The notes below the pieces were generated by a model. The model did no database searches. It was not told where the DNA came from and saw only the letters and a program-made list of their open reading frames with translations. Of a DNA stretch of 7,025 nucleotides, positions 6,876 to 7,025 are shown one piece after another; within the stretch, counting starts at the first letter, position 1, and each line of letters opens with the position of its first letter. A program made the translations under genes and the position numbers. Source of the DNA: Victivallales bacterium (lineage in GTDB: Bacteria; Verrucomicrobiota; Lentisphaeria; Oligosphaerales; Lenti-02); assembly GCA_018648945.1 (NCBI GenBank), contig JABGQJ010000407.1, forward strand, positions 1 to 7,025, given 5' to 3'.

Positions 6876-6984
6876 AACCCACTAACGTACTGTGCCCAAC
6901 GGGTGGAGACAATGCTATGGACGCGTGCTGCGCAATGCCTCAGTCACGGGTGGAGTTGGGAAGCGAGGCCAGCCCCGCACCCCG

Positions 6985-7006
6985 CCGGGGAGACTCGTCT
7001 CCCCGG
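6985..7006. repeat. Perfect 10-bp inverted repeat (strong hairpin)
   Basis: CCGGGGAGAC at 6985-6994 is followed by TC and then its exact reverse complement GTCTCCCCGG at 6997-7006. Folded, it would give eight or nine GC-rich pairs with a small loop. There is no T-run on either side, so it is not a standard intrinsic terminator. It lies in the non-coding region upstream of the AsmA-like gene and may be a dispersed palindromic element or a structure belonging to a gene beyond the right edge. Confidence 0.65.
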
Positions 7007-7025
7007 ACCCCACGTGAGTGCGTTG

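Noticed and set aside
6876..6950. Promoter for the AsmA-like gene (TTGTCT, 17 bases, TACGTT on the minus strand)
   Set aside because: The match to sigma-70 boxes is only 4/6 and 3/6, and the organism's promoter consensus is unknown.
6899..6955. Direct repeat acgggtggag at 6899-6908 and 6946-6955
   Set aside because: Two copies of a GC-rich 10-mer in one short region could be chance, and no further copy or fixed spacing supports an operator.
6912..7025. Plus-strand ATG after GGAG, open for 38 codons to the right edge
   Set aside because: The site-to-start spacing is only three bases, the frame runs through the perfect palindrome, and the product (Pro/His/Arg-rich) looks non-coding; it cannot be confirmed without more sequence.

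Overview
This is a GC-rich bacterial window with three protein-coding genes: two on the plus strand, then one convergent gene on the minus strand. No rRNA, tRNA, CRISPR array, transposase or phage gene was recognised. A PVC-type organism (Planctomycetota, Verrucomicrobiota or Lentisphaerota) or a neighbouring environmental phylum is suggested. The evidence is the exported protein built from degenerate secretin/TonB-N-terminus-like (STN-like) modules, the 'DTDIGGDIDD' type of nucleoside hydrolase, and an AsmA-like protein that implies a two-membrane envelope. This placement is inference from protein style, not a marker-gene result.

Layout. Bases 1-50 hold the end of whatever lies upstream; the reading frame of the first gene is open to the left edge. 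Bases 51-3599 (+) encode a very large exported protein of unknown function. It has a signal peptide and three diverged copies of an STN-like module separated by beta-rich stretches. The last copy is split by a glycine- and acid-rich insert. Bases 3600-3843 are non-coding and carry a patchwork of short repeated motifs plus a possible terminator. Bases 3844-4755 (+) encode a nucleoside hydrolase-family enzyme. Its catalytic aspartates are present, but tyrosine stands where many members have histidine. Only 26 bases separate it from the 3' end of the minus-strand gene, and a hairpin spans the junction. Bases 4782-6875 (-) encode an inner-membrane-anchored AsmA-like protein. Bases 6876-7025 are the upstream region of that gene and contain a perfect 10-bp inverted repeat.

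The three genes do not look like one pathway. The first and third both act in the envelope, the second in nucleoside or ribosyl metabolism. The most notable item is the internal architecture of the first protein, a repeat-built exported protein with no function I can recognise. I see no convincing defence, mobile or biosynthetic system.
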